Shown in pieces: positions 11,857 through 24,708 of a stretch of DNA of 64,000 bases. Below the pieces are notes generated by a model. It was not told the DNA's origin and did not search any database. It was given only the letters and a program-made list of their open reading frames with translations. Within the stretch, counting starts at the first letter, position 1; each line of letters begins with the position of its first letter. A program made the position numbers and the translations under genes. Source of the stretch: Papilionanthe hookeriana x Papilionanthe teres (lineage: Eukaryota > Streptophyta > Magnoliopsida > Asparagales > Orchidaceae); the NCBI GenBank assembly GCA_022702705.1, contig CM040434.1, positions 59,141,022 through 59,205,021 of the forward strand, written 5' to 3'.

Positions 11857-12960
11857 ATGGCTCAAAGATTGGCTAAGGTGAAGAGGAAATTTGAGTATAA
11901 TGAAAATAAATTTCTGAATTTCAAAGCTTTTTCTTGTTTTAGTACGTTTCTTAGCAATAAGAAATGTATTCATGAAAGAGTTTTTGAAAATCCTAGAGGA
12001 ATGTTTGAAGCACTGATTACTAATCGTCAATGGGAGATTTTCTGTTATTTCACTGCAAATGCGATGCTGGGTATTTTTCAGAAATTTTATGCTAATCTTT
12101 ATTATTCTGAGACTGAATTTATTCTGGTTAGAGGCCAAATGTTTGAATTCACTCCTGCCAGCGTAAATGCATTTTATCGGTTGAGAGCACCCTACCGTTG
12201 TGAATATGAAAATTTTTCTATCACGAATCAAGCATTGGATGAGATTATAAACTTTTTGACTGATGGAAAAGGGGAATGGAAGATTAAGCAGAGAATGAAA
12301 GTTAATTTTCCCCTTTCTACTTTGAATCTTGTATCAAAAGCTTGGTATTATTTCATTTTTGCAAGACTGTTACCTACCAACCATCACAGTGATGTTACTG
12401 TTGATAGAGCTTTTCTGAATTATTGTATTCAGAATATGAAGAATATAAATATTGGGGCTATTATTCATAAAAGTTTTTTGACAAGATCAAAAGGAGAGAC
12501 TACAAGAGGACTAGGACACCCCAGTCTGATTCATGCTTTATGTATTCAGACAGGTGTAATGATTGAAGATAATGATGAGATAGTCCACCCCCTGAAGCCT
12601 ATTACTAAATTAAATTTGAAAACTTATGAAGCCCATGTAGGATGGAAATGGAGTAAAAGAGTTAATGAGCCTTCTTCTAGTCAAGATAGACCATCTACAT
12701 CTAGGGAGCCTACTCTGCATGATGTTATGGATCAATTAGAAAGGTTAAACACCAGAGTAGAGGGATTAGAAGTAAGGAACAAAATTAATGATGATTATCA
12801 AGTGCGGTGGAGAGAATATTAGATAGCTTATCATGACACACATATGAGATTTTTCAGGGGAGACACTGATGCAGTATTTCCTACTTACTCTGAGTATACT
12901 CCATACCAGCCTGAGGAACCTGATGATGGTGGAGCTCCTACAGAAGATGAAGATTGGTAG
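11857..12960 (+). pseudogene. Env-position ORF, 'putative plant transposon protein' type
   Basis: The frame is open for 321 codons from ATG 11857, meets TAG at 12820-12822, then continues in the same frame to TAG 12958-12960. The original was probably about 367 residues and this copy has a single amber break. Family-like landmarks are FYANLYY near residue 74, VRGQMFEF, the NHHSDVTVDRA stretch near residue 180, INIGAIIHKS, and GLGHPSLIHALC followed by TGV. The C-terminal part is Ser/Pro-rich, then predicted coiled coil (MDQLERLNTRVEGLEV), with an acidic tail. Proteins of this type occupy the position after pol in Athila-group Ty3/gypsy elements; their function is not established. I see no clear signal peptide or membrane anchor. 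Confidence 0.75.
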
Positions 12961-14314
12961 TTTGTGTAATTTTTTATTTTTATTTTTCATTGAACTTTGT
13001 AATGTATTGTGTTTTGTATTTGTGATGTACCTGAGACTCCTTATGATTTGTATCTAAGATGTTATATGTGTGTTGGATGTATTTGTAGTAGAATTTGTTG
13101 TTAAGTTGTGATGTATGTGATGTGATAGTTAAATTTTTATGTGTTTGGTTTGCTAGTTTAATCTGTACAAGTAACAGTTGGATGTTAATGTTATGTGCAC
13201 TGTTTAATGTGTTTAAACTTCTTCTTTATAAACTTCTAACCAATATTTGTGTATAAAAATGCTTCTTAATTATTTCAGGTCTACAGTTCTTCTTTATGAA
13301 GAAAAACCAGCTGAAACTCAAAAGTATCAAAAGCCAGCATATTGAGGTATGAGTTATATTTAGATCTTTTCTTTCTTCCATGTTAATTATATTAAAAAAA
13401 ATCTAAGCTTGGGGGAAGGGAAAGAATTAACTATTAATTATTCTCATTTAAAATTATTTTCAGAAATTAGTAACATGATTTCCTGTAATAGAACTCAATT
13501 TCAGATAACTGTATTTTGATTTTATTTAAGTATTTTATAAAATTGATTGAAAGTGTTTGGTAATGAAAAGTAATTTTGTAATGTAAGATATTTGGTATAA
13601 AAGTATAGGACTATAGTCAACTATTTAAAGTAAGAAAAACTGTATGTTTGAAATATTAAGAATCTTAAAATTTTATGTGATAGGAAAGGATTGAGCTCTA
13701 TGATGAATCATTAATTAGATAAAGAAGTGCCTATAAGGTAAAGGAATGTGGTAAGTTTCAAATTTAAGGTGAGAAGGGTGAAGTTCAAAATCATTAAAGG
13801 CTATCTAGATACAGTAATCCTCACTGAAAAAAAAGAAAAGAAAAGCAAAAAATAAAAAAAGAAAAGAAAAGAAAAATAAAAAGAAAAAGAAAAGAAAAGA
13901 GAAGTGAGGAGAAGCTTAAGAAGATGCCTAATAAAAAATTGGCTTCACTTGGACCTACCTAAAGGAAAAAAAACTTAATTAGTTTCCTGAACTTATATGT
14001 ATGGATTAACATCTTTACTAGTAGTGTTCTCATAAACTTCTTTTCACATAATCCTTTTAAGTGCCTTAATAGGACAATCTACCGTCATTTTTGAAATGAA
14101 TAGAAAGCTAGAACTCTTAGACTTGATTACTAGATATTCTTACACCGGTAGAATTTACTTGAATTGTTCAAAGATCTTTCTGAAAATTTTACTATTATAC
14201 TTATCTAAATCAAAATTATGGTATTCCAGAAAGAAAGTTCATTGTAGTGGATCATAATTTTATGTATTAACTAAAATTACTTGAGGACAAGTAATAGTTA
14301 AGTTTGGGGGATCT
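12961..14314 (+). other. Athila-like 3' untranslated region
   Basis: Non-coding, T-rich then A-rich. It holds a purine-rich tract AGCTTGGGGGAAGGG (about 13406-13420), a gaaaa-type low-complexity stretch (about 13828-13910), the word pair ctagatacagtaatcctcac / gaagcttaag, and a second tract agtttggggga directly before the LTR. Words from 13800-13940 recur twice at 31140-31411, inside element C. Confidence 0.65.
14301..14314 (+). promoter_or_regulatory. Polypurine tract of Athila-like element
   Basis: AGTTTGGGGGATCT lies immediately before the LTR start TGATCTACTG. This is the expected place and style for second-strand priming in Athila-group elements. Confidence 0.7.
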
Positions 14315-15879
14315 TGATCTACTGAAAATTTGATAGCTTTTTACTATTCATTTCATACCTCTTTTTGATGATATTGCACTTTAAAAGAAGGTATTTTTGA
14401 TGATTTCATGCAGGTACAATGATTTTAGGCCTTTGGAGCTAAAGGAAGCGAAAAGGAGAAAATTTAGAGAAAAAAGGACAAAAGTGCATTTTATTGAACT
14501 AACACCGAATGATGCTGTCACTAGCATCGGATAACGCAAGTTTCCAAAGAGTTATGATGTTTTGGCGGAATAATGCGCCGAACGACACTCCTGCCAATGC
14601 CGGACATCGTCCTATCTCGATTTTGAACTAAATTCAATGTATTTGGCTGAATTTTGAAAGGTTGCTTGAGGAAACTCTTAGGAATTCAATTTTAGTGATT
14701 TTAAACACTTTCGGAGCCATATTTCAAAGGGGAGAAGAAAGGAAGAGAAGAATTTAGAGTTTAGAGAGTGAGTTCTTTCCATTTTTTTGTAAGAAGTTAA
14801 GTATGTGTTTTTCTCTTCTATGGAGTGTGAGAGGAGAGAGAAAGTGAGAGATTTCTTCTTCTTTACTATTCTAAAGAGAGAATTGTGTGCTGTTGTGAAG
14901 AAAGAAGAGGAGTCAAAGGAATTCTTTGAGATTTGTTTGGAGAAGAGTCTGAGATAAGTTGTCTTTACCTTACTCTGTTTGTATGATGTTGTTTTTATAT
15001 ATGAAATCCATGTTTTGTTATCTTTTCCTCATGAGTTTTGAGTAGATTTCTTTGTCTTTCTCCTTTTCATGTGATGTGTTGATGTTCTGAAATGGAAATG
15101 ATGTGTCAATTTATTATGAAAAATTTGTGACGATCTTTTCACTTAGAACTTCATTTAATTTTTGATCTGGCCAATTGAATTGTTAAAACTTTTTAGGAAA
15201 CATATGTACTGAAAGGATTATGAGTTCCACAATAAAAGTGAAGGTCACATTCAAATTCCATGAATGGTGAAGTTCATGGGAGTTGAGTGCAAATAAATAG
15301 AAAAATACTTTGATGGGCGTAGAATTGGAGATTTCAGAGTGACAGGCTGAAATCCATAATTTTGTCCTAATATTTAGAAACTAAAGCGAGAGTTAGCCTT
15401 CTGGTGAAGGGAACTGGGAGCTCTGAAGTGAGAGCCAGTATCCTCCCAGCCTAACCACAGATTTGGGGCTAAACTTAGGATTAGCCAATGTTCTTTATAC
15501 ACTAAAATAAGAGTAAAGAATAGGAATGCTCCTATTTGGCACAATACATTTGCATCATTGATCTATGTCACAATAATCATCACATTATGAATGGAAAGGA
15601 GGAAGACTCTTTCTTGCAACTGAACTTTGTTATAAATTTAGTCTTGTGTTATTTTAACTTGCTATAGTTTAGAAAGTGCTTTGGTAGATATAGTAACTGA
15701 ACTTGTTTGTCTTTTCTTCAAGAATTAAACCACTTGCAATTGTGCTGTGATTCGATAAGAGATTTCTGTGCTACGCCATAAAAGTAAAGTGTCCCTGTGG
15801 GATCGATGTTCCAGGACTCCATTAGAGCCCTGTATTACTTGAGCGATACGTATACTTGCGTTAATTATGTGACTCATCA
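14315..15879 (+). mobile_element. Athila-like 3' LTR (about 1.57 kb)
   Basis: Starts TGATCTACTG right after a polypurine tract and ends near GACTCATCA; the exact end is uncertain by a few bases. The last 150 bp carry the phrase gtgggatcgatgttccagga and gccctgtattacttgag. That phrase recurs, inverted, in the minus-strand LTR at 32953-34468. The length suits Athila LTRs. It contains the GC-rich module at 14500-14613. No PBS follows, consistent with a 3' LTR. Confidence 0.7.
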
Positions 15880-16454
15880 TCATTTAAATCAATATATAAA
15901 TCTACATCTGAGTTCATTAATTTTTGTAAATTAAAAAAGTCGCACTAGTTGCTTCACGCATCTCTCCAAAATTCATCTAAATTCGTTGAATATTTTAGAA
16001 GGTAACTATGGCACCTAGGCGCTAGTATTCTGCACGAATGGACGCATTCCTTCAGGTTTTGAGTCGCACCTCTTCATTGAATAACTAATTTCCTGTGTTT
16101 ATATTCATTGTATCTTGTTTATAACATATGGGAATTTGTCTAGAGACTTCTAGATGGCTTCCGAGTCATCAATAACCGTCACAAAACCGTCCAAGAACTC
16201 TCTAGATTTCCCTACTGAGTCTGGCACTGTACGCTAGATCTGGCGCCTGGGTGCCAGAGTCAGACCTTTTTTTCTTCTTTTCTTCAATTGATTTATTTTT
16301 GCACAGTTTACTCCTTTTTTAATTATTTTTCTTTATAAACTTATTTTCTTGTATCTGCAACTAAAAACATAAGAAATATCTTTCATTAAAACGTAATATC
16401 CTTAAAGTATTAGTTAAAAGTGATATAAAAATTAGGTAATTTTAAGGGTGATCA
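15880..16454 (+). other. Unassigned stretch between Athila LTR and pol fragment
   Basis: No open frame or recognisable domain. It holds two GC-rich phrases (cacctaggcgctag near 16010; gatctggcgcctgggtgcca near 16238) in otherwise T-rich DNA. It could be internal sequence of the pol-bearing element (Ogre elements have an intron before RT) or older flanking DNA. Confidence 0.3.
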
Positions 16455-19400
16455 ATGGTCGCTAAAGTCATAGAAATCCTCACGGAGTATCGAGATTGCC
16501 TTGCATGGAGCTACTCCTTAATGATCGGTATAGCTCCCGAGGTAGTGGTTAACCATCTTGGCACTGATCTGAGTATCACTCCGGTGAACCAATCCCCTCG
16601 GAGAATGCAGCCTGAGATACAACTCTTAGTTATTGAAGAGACCAAAAAGTTCATCGAGGTTGACTTTATTAGGGATGTCTCCTACCCTACGTTACTCATG
16701 AGCATTATTCCCATTCGTAAGTAGAACACACATATATGAGTTTGCATTAATGTTTGGGACCGAAATAAGGCTTGCTTGAAGGAAGACTTTCCTCTACCTA
16801 TATAAGAGTTTATGGTAGATGTCGCCTCTACACATGAAATGTTCTTCTTGATGGATGGATTATTTGAATATAACTAGATCTGGCTGGCCTTTGAAGAAGA
16901 AGCGCATACGACGATCCCTACGCCCAATGAAATCTTTTACTATAGGGTCATGTTCTTTTGCTTAAAATATGCCGAGGTAACTTATTAGTGTGCCATGGAA
17001 TACATCTTCGATTACTTGCTACATCATGAGATCGAGTACTATATCGATGATGTAGTAACCAAGAGTCATTTCGAAGAGGTTCATCATTCAGATCTAAGGA
17101 CCGTCTTTGAACACCTTAGAAAATTTGACCTGAAGTTGAACCTGTAGAAGAGCACTTTTTGCATCTCTTTTGGAAAGCTTTTGGGCTTCTTAGTTGGACA
17201 TAAGGGTATTGAGATTGGCCCTAGCAAGATCAAATCTCTCATAATCAAGGAACCTCCTAAAACCCATTTACAACTACGTTCCATTTAAGAGAAGTTGTCT
17301 TTAATTACGAGGTTTATTTCAAATCTCTCTGGGTGCTCTAAACCTTTCTTGGCATTGACCAAAAAGGTTGCCCGCTTCCATTGAGATAAAACATGTCAGG
17401 ATGCTTTCAATAATATCAAGCGTTACCTTTTGAATCTGCTAGTTTTGAAAGCTCCCATCCAAAGGAAACCCGTTATTAGGTACATACCCACTCTTGATAA
17501 GTCGGTAAGTGCCTTGTTAGCCTAAGTTAACAAGGATGGGAAAGAGAACTCTCTCTATTACCTTATTAGGAGTTTCATCCTAGTTTAAATGAAATTTTCA
17601 CCTATTGAGAAACACTACTTGGTGTTGATATTTTCATTTTAGAAGTTGAGGCACTATGTGCTCTCTCACCAAATTGATTTTATCTCAAAGGTAAACCCCT
17701 TGTAGTATTTGATGACTCGTGCCATTCTAGTTGGACAATAGACGAGATGGGCTATGCGTCTGTCTCAATTTGACATGTAATATGTCCTCAACTAGCCGTC
17801 AAAGGATAGACTTTGGTTGAATTTTTAACGGCACATCACCGCTTAACGATGACTTTTCTGTTGCGCATATGTTAGCCGTTGATTCCCTTGAATGGGAGTT
17901 GTACTTTGATGGGGCATATTCCTTGAAGGAAGGCCCATTCGGATCTCTCCAAAGGGCGAAGGCCGACAATGACCTCATTTTTTATTTCCCTTAAATATGG
18001 TTTTCGTCTCTAATCCCGTAGCTTGACAAAACCACATACAAATAAAAAGGCAGAAAATGAAGCCTTGATTCTTGGATTGGAATTATCCATCTAGTTGAAT
18101 ATAAAAAAGATTAAGGTTTGTAGGGAATCCCAGCTCATTATTTGCCAAGTGTTGGGAACTTACAAAGTTCTCATGCAGTACCCTTAGCTTATCATAAGAG
18201 AGTTATGACATTACTAGAGTACATCCTAGATGTTAATTTACTTAGGCTCTTCCATTCTTTGAACAACAAGGCTGACGCTCTAACTAAGATTGCTAAAGAA
18301 CTGTCAAGTCCTACTTGTGACCTCGTGATAGTTGTAGTCCAAGATAGAAGGGACCTGTCACCGGTGTGTCTTGAGCCTTTAGGAGTTCCCCTTTTGGTAG
18401 TAAAGGTGTAGTCCTCTCCTCTTCTAATGAGCCACCTGATGATTGGCGTCAAGCCATCAACTCGTACTTAACGAGAGGAGTAATCCTTGACGACTACTCT
18501 CTTATCACTCAGATTCAAAAGAGAGTGTTGTCCTGTAACATCTTGAATGATACCGTCTACCAATGCTCATTTGGCCAAATGTGGTTATGATGTGTTGGAA
18601 AGGATGAGATTCATAAGATCTTAACTGAGGTCCATGACGGTTCATGTGGTCCTATTTGTCGGGCCTTAAGATGAAAGCTAAAAACAAAAGGCTTAGTTAC
18701 TAATTGCCTTTAATGACATTTGACTACTTAAATTATGCCAAGATGTGCCATCATTGCCATGTCTTTAGGCAATGCATCACCCGCCTCTGAATGCACTACA
18801 TCCAATAGTAGAAGCTTGGTCTTTTGAAGCTTAGAGAATTGATATTGTAGGGCCTATCGGCCCTCTGTCCTATAAAGGACATTTTTTCATACTTCAGCCA
18901 CCACCAACTTTTTCATACTTGAGAGAGGTCAAGACCAAAAAATGTGCTGCATTTTTTGAAGAACAATATCGTGTATTGATTTGTGTGCCACACCGTATCA
19001 TTTCTGATAATGGGTTAGCTTTCATAATAACTAAGATCAATCAGTTTGCTTGTTGTAATTAGATTGATTAACGATACTCCACGTTATACTATCTGAGAGC
19101 TAACTGTTTAACCAAGGCTTTCAATAAGACCTTAGTAAATCTTATGAAGGAAATACTTCATTCCAAAAAGTAGGAATGGTGTGAGAAGCTCTCTCACACT
19201 TTGTTTGTGTATCGTATAACATATCTTATCCCACTGGCTCCACTCCTTACACTTTGATGTTTGGGTCCGAAGTAGTCCTTCCATTAGAAGTTGAACTACC
19301 TTCGGCAGGGGTTGCTCTAAGCAGCATTATCACTAGTGATGACAACAACCAACTCAGGTTAGAAGAGCTCAACAATCTTGAGGTGCTTAGGCTACAAGTC

Positions 19401-19575
19401 CAACAAAACCTCGACCTATATGATGCTATAATGGCCAGATCTTATGAAAAATTGGTGAGATCGAGGACCTTCATGATTGGAGACTTGGTGCTAGTTTTAT
19501 GCCGCTCAATTGTGACTCACCGTCAAAGGCACGACAAGTTTAAGCCTACTTGAAAGGGGTTGTTTGTGATCAATA
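16455..19575 (+). pseudogene. Decayed Ogre/Tat pol: RT, RNase H domains, integrase
   Basis: Collinear but broken pol. RT begins with CLAWSYSLMIG and SPRRMQPEI (16490-16620), has its catalytic YIDD at 17040-17051, then KLLGFLVGHKGIEIGPSKIK and the thumb region ARFISNLSGCSKPF-like phrases to about 17370. RNase H traces (PVIRYIPTLD, LRHYVLSHQID) span about 17460-17800. A second, archaeal-type RNase H typical of the Tat lineage is suggested by WELYFDGAYS near 17890 and NKADALTKIAKEL near 18270. Integrase shows the zinc-binding MCHHCHVF near 18745 and the phrase MFGSEVVLPLEVELPS at 19254, ending near KFKPT. Many stops and several frameshifts make it inactive. Both flanking junctions cut the element. 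Confidence 0.85.
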
Positions 19576-19579
19576 GTGG

Positions 19580-20230
19580 GGGGCTGAAAATGGTTGGATC
19601 GAGCTTAGGATTACTGGAATTAGAGTTTGGAGCAATTTTGGCCTAGTTTTCCTTAGATTTTTTGTATACCTCCCCTTTTGGCCGTAAGAGGTAGCTTAAT
19701 TATAGAGGATGAAGGAGGGCTCAGTTAAGCTGGCTAGTGGGTGCAAAGTGAAGTTTAACTAGAGAGAAGAAGAGTGCAAGTGGCCAATTAGGTTGAGCCA
19801 TATTGGATGGGTGAAATGGTGTGTTTTCTCCATGATGGACACCTCGACCATGGTATTTTTTGACAGCCAAGGTGGCTGGCCTGCTAGGGGGAGGTCACCA
19901 TCTTGGTTAGGGAGGTCAGGGCTTGATGTTGATGAATTCATATAAGAGTTTCCATTTGTAAAGGCTTGGATCAAAGTGGAATTGGAGTGGATCAATTCTT
20001 GGGTCAACTGGGGTGAAGGCATGGAGTTGGGTTAGGTTCACCCACCAAGCTTGGTTTGGGGCTGATGGAGATAAAGTGGCTCAGCTTGATTAGTATGGTG
20101 AAGTCTCCATCCAAGTGGATTAGTGTTAACCATGGGTATAGGTATGTCATGAGAGTGGTTAATCACATTTGGGGACCATTAAAGAGGCTCCTCCTTTCGC
20201 CCCAAGTGGTTAATCATATCAGCTCCATCA
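19580..20230 (-). mobile_element. Diverged fragment of the giant LTR
   Basis: On the minus strand this matches the promoter-proximal U3 and TATA region of the giant LTR, for example the phrases around 24400-24900 of copy C. Shared words include ccatccaag with ggtgaagtc, agggcttga, and a degraded ggccggccagccacc block. It is much more diverged than copies A-F, so it is an older insertion or an offshoot. It abuts the integrase end of the pol fragment. Confidence 0.65.
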
Positions 20231-20640
20231 TTCGAGACTGTTTCTATTATTTATTTTTGTGCATCTAGGATCTCACGAAAAATATAATATATGTTCATTA
20301 AGGAACCTAAAATTATAATTTATCTACTTAAAAATCTTAATAAAAGATTAAGATAATCCAAATTTTAGGATTAAAACATTCAAGATTTTCAAAACCTGTA
20401 TTTTTTTTGCATGGCCTACAAGTTGGTTTTAAAACAGGCTTCATGCATAGCCATTACCCAATCATATTTAATAGGGCCTTGATATACCTAAAATATATAA
20501 TATTTTTATACACATTGTTGGCATCAATTTTTGATGTTACGAGTGTAGGATGTCTGCTCGAGCATCAAGGAACCTTGCTTGATACATGTGTTAACCCCTA
20601 TAGCGCAAGACATCCATTTGAGACATTTCAGCACATATTG
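20231..20640. other. Unassigned AT-rich DNA
   Basis: A/T-rich sequence with no frame longer than about 80 codons and no domain I recognise. A small imperfect inverted repeat occurs near 20330 (aaaatcttaataaaagatta). Confidence 0.3.
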
Positions 20641-21056
20641 AGGGGCACGTAGCTAGTGTCATTCTGCTAGGCTTTGGCTTTCTCTTAGGTGAAGGCCGCT
20701 CGGCATTTCACACTTCGGACGACTTTGATCAGATCTTCAAATTTTATTTATCGCGTAATACGTAAAAGTGGCTCATTTTGGCCCGATCATCGAAAAAGTT
20801 GTCCGAACGATCCCGAACGACGAAATGGACCACGTAAGTGTGTCCGAGACGTAAATATTACTTAGGGAGGGGATTCACAGGTGAGATAAAAATACGTGAA
20901 TTATTATTTTTAGCCCAATTACTAAAAAGGTGGTCCGAAAGGCCCCGAACGACTCGGAAGACAAAACGGACCACGTGAGTGAGTCCGGAACATCGATTTT
21001 ACCAAGAGAAGATGTTCATTTCACTGTGAGGATATATCCAACGAAAAAAATGGGGA

Positions 21057-21057
<1 letters not shown>

Positions 21058-21104
<47 letters not shown>

Positions 21105-21112
21105 ATAATACT
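21058..21112. repeat. TAA microsatellite 1
   Basis: About fifteen aat/taa units followed by an inverted att stretch. Confidence 0.95.
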
Positions 21113-21220
21113 AAAAAAATCTTATACCTCACTTTATCTCACGCCTATTCCCACGCTTATTGCCAGGGAAATAAAAAAAATTTGATTGCGCCTCTCTCTC
21201 TTATCTATAATATCCCATGC

Positions 21221-21223
<3 letters not shown>

Positions 21224-21257
<34 letters not shown>

Positions 21258-21270
21258 GTAATAATTATAA
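21224..21270. repeat. TAA microsatellite 2
   Basis: About fifteen taa units, with one interruption by agt. Confidence 0.95.
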
Positions 21271-21329
21271 TAAAAAAAGGAAGCCTATCCTATTAAATGA
21301 GATCACGCGTGTAACTGGCAAAAAAAAGT

Positions 21330-21376
21330 GGGGCGGGGGGGGGGGCTTATATATATATATACACACACACACACAC
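21330..21376. repeat. G-run, TA run and CA microsatellite
   Basis: A G-tract of about 15, then a TA run and eight AC units. The TA run could act as a TATA box for transcription into the CT-rich sequence that follows. Confidence 0.9.
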
Positions 21377-24300
21377 ATTCTCTCCGTTATCATCTCCCTA
21401 TAGCAGCCACGATTCATTTCCTCTAGCCAACCTTCACCTGCTTCGCGAAAAGAAGCTCGACCGAGCCTTCCTTCTCCTCGTCGGTGCCTCCCCCACTGCC
21501 GGAGCCTTCTCGCCGGCTAGCCGGAGCCTTCTCATCTGCTAGTCGGAGCTCTGCCCCATTTTGTTTTGTGAAAGGCCAGTCCCTCGCTGCTCTTGCAAGA
21601 GGTTTGCCGTGCTCCCCTCCTCTCTAGAGCCCCTTGCCGGACCTCCTCGTCACTGGAGAAAATTGACGCCACCACCTGCAGTGCAAAAGAAGCCAGTCCA
21701 AACACGCCACCTTCTTTTTCTCCGGCATTTTCTTTTTTCTAGCTAACCCCGCCGCCAGCTTTCCCTCTCGCCGAAGATGTCCCACCGACCTTCTCCAAAG
21801 TCGGTGCCCTATTGACGCTGGTCTGAGCTCTCCTTTGTCGGCCTCCTTCATTGGTCGAGCCTTCTCTTTGGCTCCTCTCTCGTCGGCAAGGCCTCCTCTG
21901 CCGGTTAAATCTTTGATAGTGAGGTTCCTACTGTCGCCTCCTTTGCAAGGAGGACCAAAAACAGAGCACCTCCTTCTCCCTTGCTTTTTTCTTTTGTGTA
22001 TGCCGCCGCCAAGCTCCACCACTGAAGCACTATGCCAGCCCTTATTTTTCGGTGGTAGGAAATTCACCGGAGTGTCCTACCATCGACGAACAGTGACAGT
22101 ACAACGACTTAAAGAGGTGTGGGCGTCTTTTATTTTGTGAGGAAAGCTTCCTCTCTCTTACCAGAGTCGAGCGAACCCCTCTCGAAGGTATACGTGCCAG
22201 TCTCTTTTTCATATGATTCGATGTTTATTTGTAAATACTTTGCATACCTCACTCTTATGTTTCTTTTACATGGTTAGCACATATTGCGAGGTATGCGGTG
22301 TATGTACTAGAGCATCGCCAGAGTTTGCTAGAGATTGTGGGCTCTTATTCAGCATGAAGACACACATCCGCAACCCCTTTGATGGTGAGATCCCCTAAAC
22401 TTCTAGTAGGCCCTAGGTTTTGGTGTAGTTGTGTGGGTTCGATCGTCCACATGGGGTGCGTGCACCGGCGTGAGCCAGCGCTATGACGTGCTTAATGTTG
22501 ACCTCATTTTTGGTGAGGTCTAATCTCTCTCTCCTTAGTGCTTAGGATCTAGCCATAGGTTTTCCCTTTGACTATCCTAGAGGACTAGAAATAGGACCCA
22601 CCACTTAGAAATTCAAAACACTTCTTGACTCCCTTCAAACCCCACGTGTTTGATTGTAAACCCCCAGACCACTTGGAGGGTTAAGACCAATATGTGGAGG
22701 TTTAAAGGATGAGTTTCCTATAGGGCTCTTTGGCCTTAGGAGTACCCTAGATGGTCTGGTCTGGTGAGGTCTAGCTTGCACACACCACACTCTCATACTC
22801 TTTTCAAATCTTAAAACCACTTTTACTCAATTTGACTTCCTGACTCATGTAGGTGACTCATATGGATGGACATTGACCCCTAAGCCCCTAGCTAAGAGGG
22901 TTAGAAACAACATATTGAATGCCTAGAATGTGTCCTCTCATGGATCTTGTGAGCTTAATATGGCTTCATGGCTCAATCAAATGGTTTCATTTCACTCACA
23001 TTTACTCAATCTTCATTTTTTCCAAAATTTCAATTTTTTACCCCCAAGACCCTAAACCCATCAAACCTACCAAATGCCCTTGAAATTGTCCAAAATTTGC
23101 AAAGTTGCCTAAATTACCAAAAATTCCTCAAAATCAATCATAAACATTTCCCACCACTCAAATTGAGCATCCATAGCCAAATACACCAAAATTTCCAAAA
23201 TACGCCCCCAATAACCTTCAAATAATACCCAAAATACCCTTTTAGCCCAAAATTCCAAAAATTCCAAAAATTCCTAGAAAATTCCCAAAAATGCATAATA
23301 TTTCCAATTTAATTTTTTTCAACTACACCATAAGCCAATTTTGTCAATTTAGCCCACTATTACTAATATCCTCAATTTGACCTTTTTTTAACCTAAAATG
23401 AACCTAATGTCAAACCAAATCAACCTAATTGATCCCAATTCTGATCCAATTCAGTTCTAAACTTCAATTTAATATCCCCAATATCAATTTGAACCAAATA
23501 CAAACCCAATTTTATCAACATATGGGTCCAATTTCAATTTGAAGCCTAAAAGTCAAATTTTGGCCCATGACCTAAACTTAGCCCAAACCAACCCAACTCA
23601 ACTCCAATAGCCCCAAATCTTTTCTAAAACCTTCCTAACATCCCCACAAACAAAAAAACTAACTTAATTTGCCCTAAATTTGAACCTAAGCTCCACCCAA
23701 GCCTAAACCAAACCAAAATTTCCTAAATTAGCCTAAACCAATCATGAACCCAAATAGGCCCAAATCTCAAAATTAAGACCCAACCAAAATTGAAAACTCA
23801 TTGTTACACTCCCATAAACATTTTGCAACATTAATTTTACATCAAAACCAACATTAGCCCAACCTTAGCCCAAGTTAGCCTAATTTGACCCACTTTGACC
23901 CTATTATTAAAGAGGCCCAAATCAAATCCAATTCAACCCCAAATGACACCAAACCTTTTTAAAAGTCCTCATGACACATCCCTAAACTAAACCCAACATT
24001 TGTTTGGCATAGTATTTCACAAAATTTTCATCCAAAAGTCCATTTTGAATCATAAATGCCCACTTCCATGAAGCAATTAAAAGCCCAATCCAAAATAATT
24101 TCAAAAGCCTAAAACTTATTTCAAAGCTCACAAGGCAAACCCTTCTCATAAATCATCTAATAAAATCATTCTCTAAGGTTTATTTCCATCATTTAAATAG
24201 ACTAAATATGGACCCATGGAAATTTTCCATCAAAATGTCCAAAAATTCAAAACCTTCTTCCATGTAATTGACCAAGCTTTGCCCCAAGCCACATGGAGCC

Positions 24301-24682
24301 ATGAAGCCATGGACAAGCCATATGCAAGCCATGAACAACCCTTTCCACCTCACCATGCCATTAGTGGCAAAAGAGGGAGCCCCTTTCTTAACCCTTCACT
24401 AAATATTTTTAACCCCATTTATGTTACACTCTAAACCAAGTTTAGCCACATCACCTTGGATTGGGACTTCACCACCCTTTCCTAGCTTACCCAAGTGACT
24501 TTCTCTTCAACCCAAACTAGCCTTGGGGAGGTGCACCTAGCCTAAACCATGACTTGATCAAATTGAGCCCAAAATGAACTCTTTCTCATTCCACTTGAAT
24601 CCACTCTTTTACACATGTCAAACCCCAATTGAATTCACAAACCTCAAGCCCTGATCTCACTAACCATGAAGGTGACCCATGC

Positions 24683-24708
24683 CTGGCCGGCCAGCCACCA
24701 CAGCCGCC
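24683..24708 (+). promoter_or_regulatory. U3 palindrome plus GCC-box (copy C)
   Basis: A perfect 12-base palindrome CTGGCCGGCCAG is followed 7 bases later by AGCCGCC, the core of the GCC-box bound by plant ERF proteins, about 160 bases upstream of the TATA-like box. E keeps both, D keeps the palindrome with AGTCGCC, and A keeps a worn version. Confidence 0.5.

Larger units (their letters stand above)
20641..22495 (+). other. Promoter-like block, possible LTR of an unclassified element
   Basis: Four parts in order: a duplicated G-box-like block (about 20770-20860 and 20925-21010), two TAA microsatellites, a G-run with a TATA run and CA repeat (21330-21376), and a long pyrimidine- and CCGCCG-rich leader (21380-22140). 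A TATA run followed by a CT-rich, GC-rich leader is the layout I associate with some chromovirus (Tekay/Del-like) LTRs, but I cannot see both LTR ends or a PBS. Element C interrupts it at 22496. Open frames on both strands here reflect composition only. Confidence 0.3.

Noticed and set aside
11845..12231. 128-codon minus frame
   Set aside because: Shadow of the plus-strand env-position ORF.
15880..16454. tRNA-like GC phrases (ggcgcctgggtgcca)
   Set aside because: No cloverleaf could be formed around them.
20930..21403. 157-codon frame with poly-Ile and poly-Asn
   Set aside because: Runs are translated TAA microsatellites.
21624..22140. Overlapping 147- and 101-codon frames in the CT-rich block
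   Set aside because: Low-complexity GC/CT-rich sequence open on both strands, with no start context or domain I recognise.
24216..24434. 72-75-codon frame shared by LTR copies B, C 5' and C 3'
   Set aside because: Shared only because these copies are closely related. The more distant copies A, D and E do not keep it.
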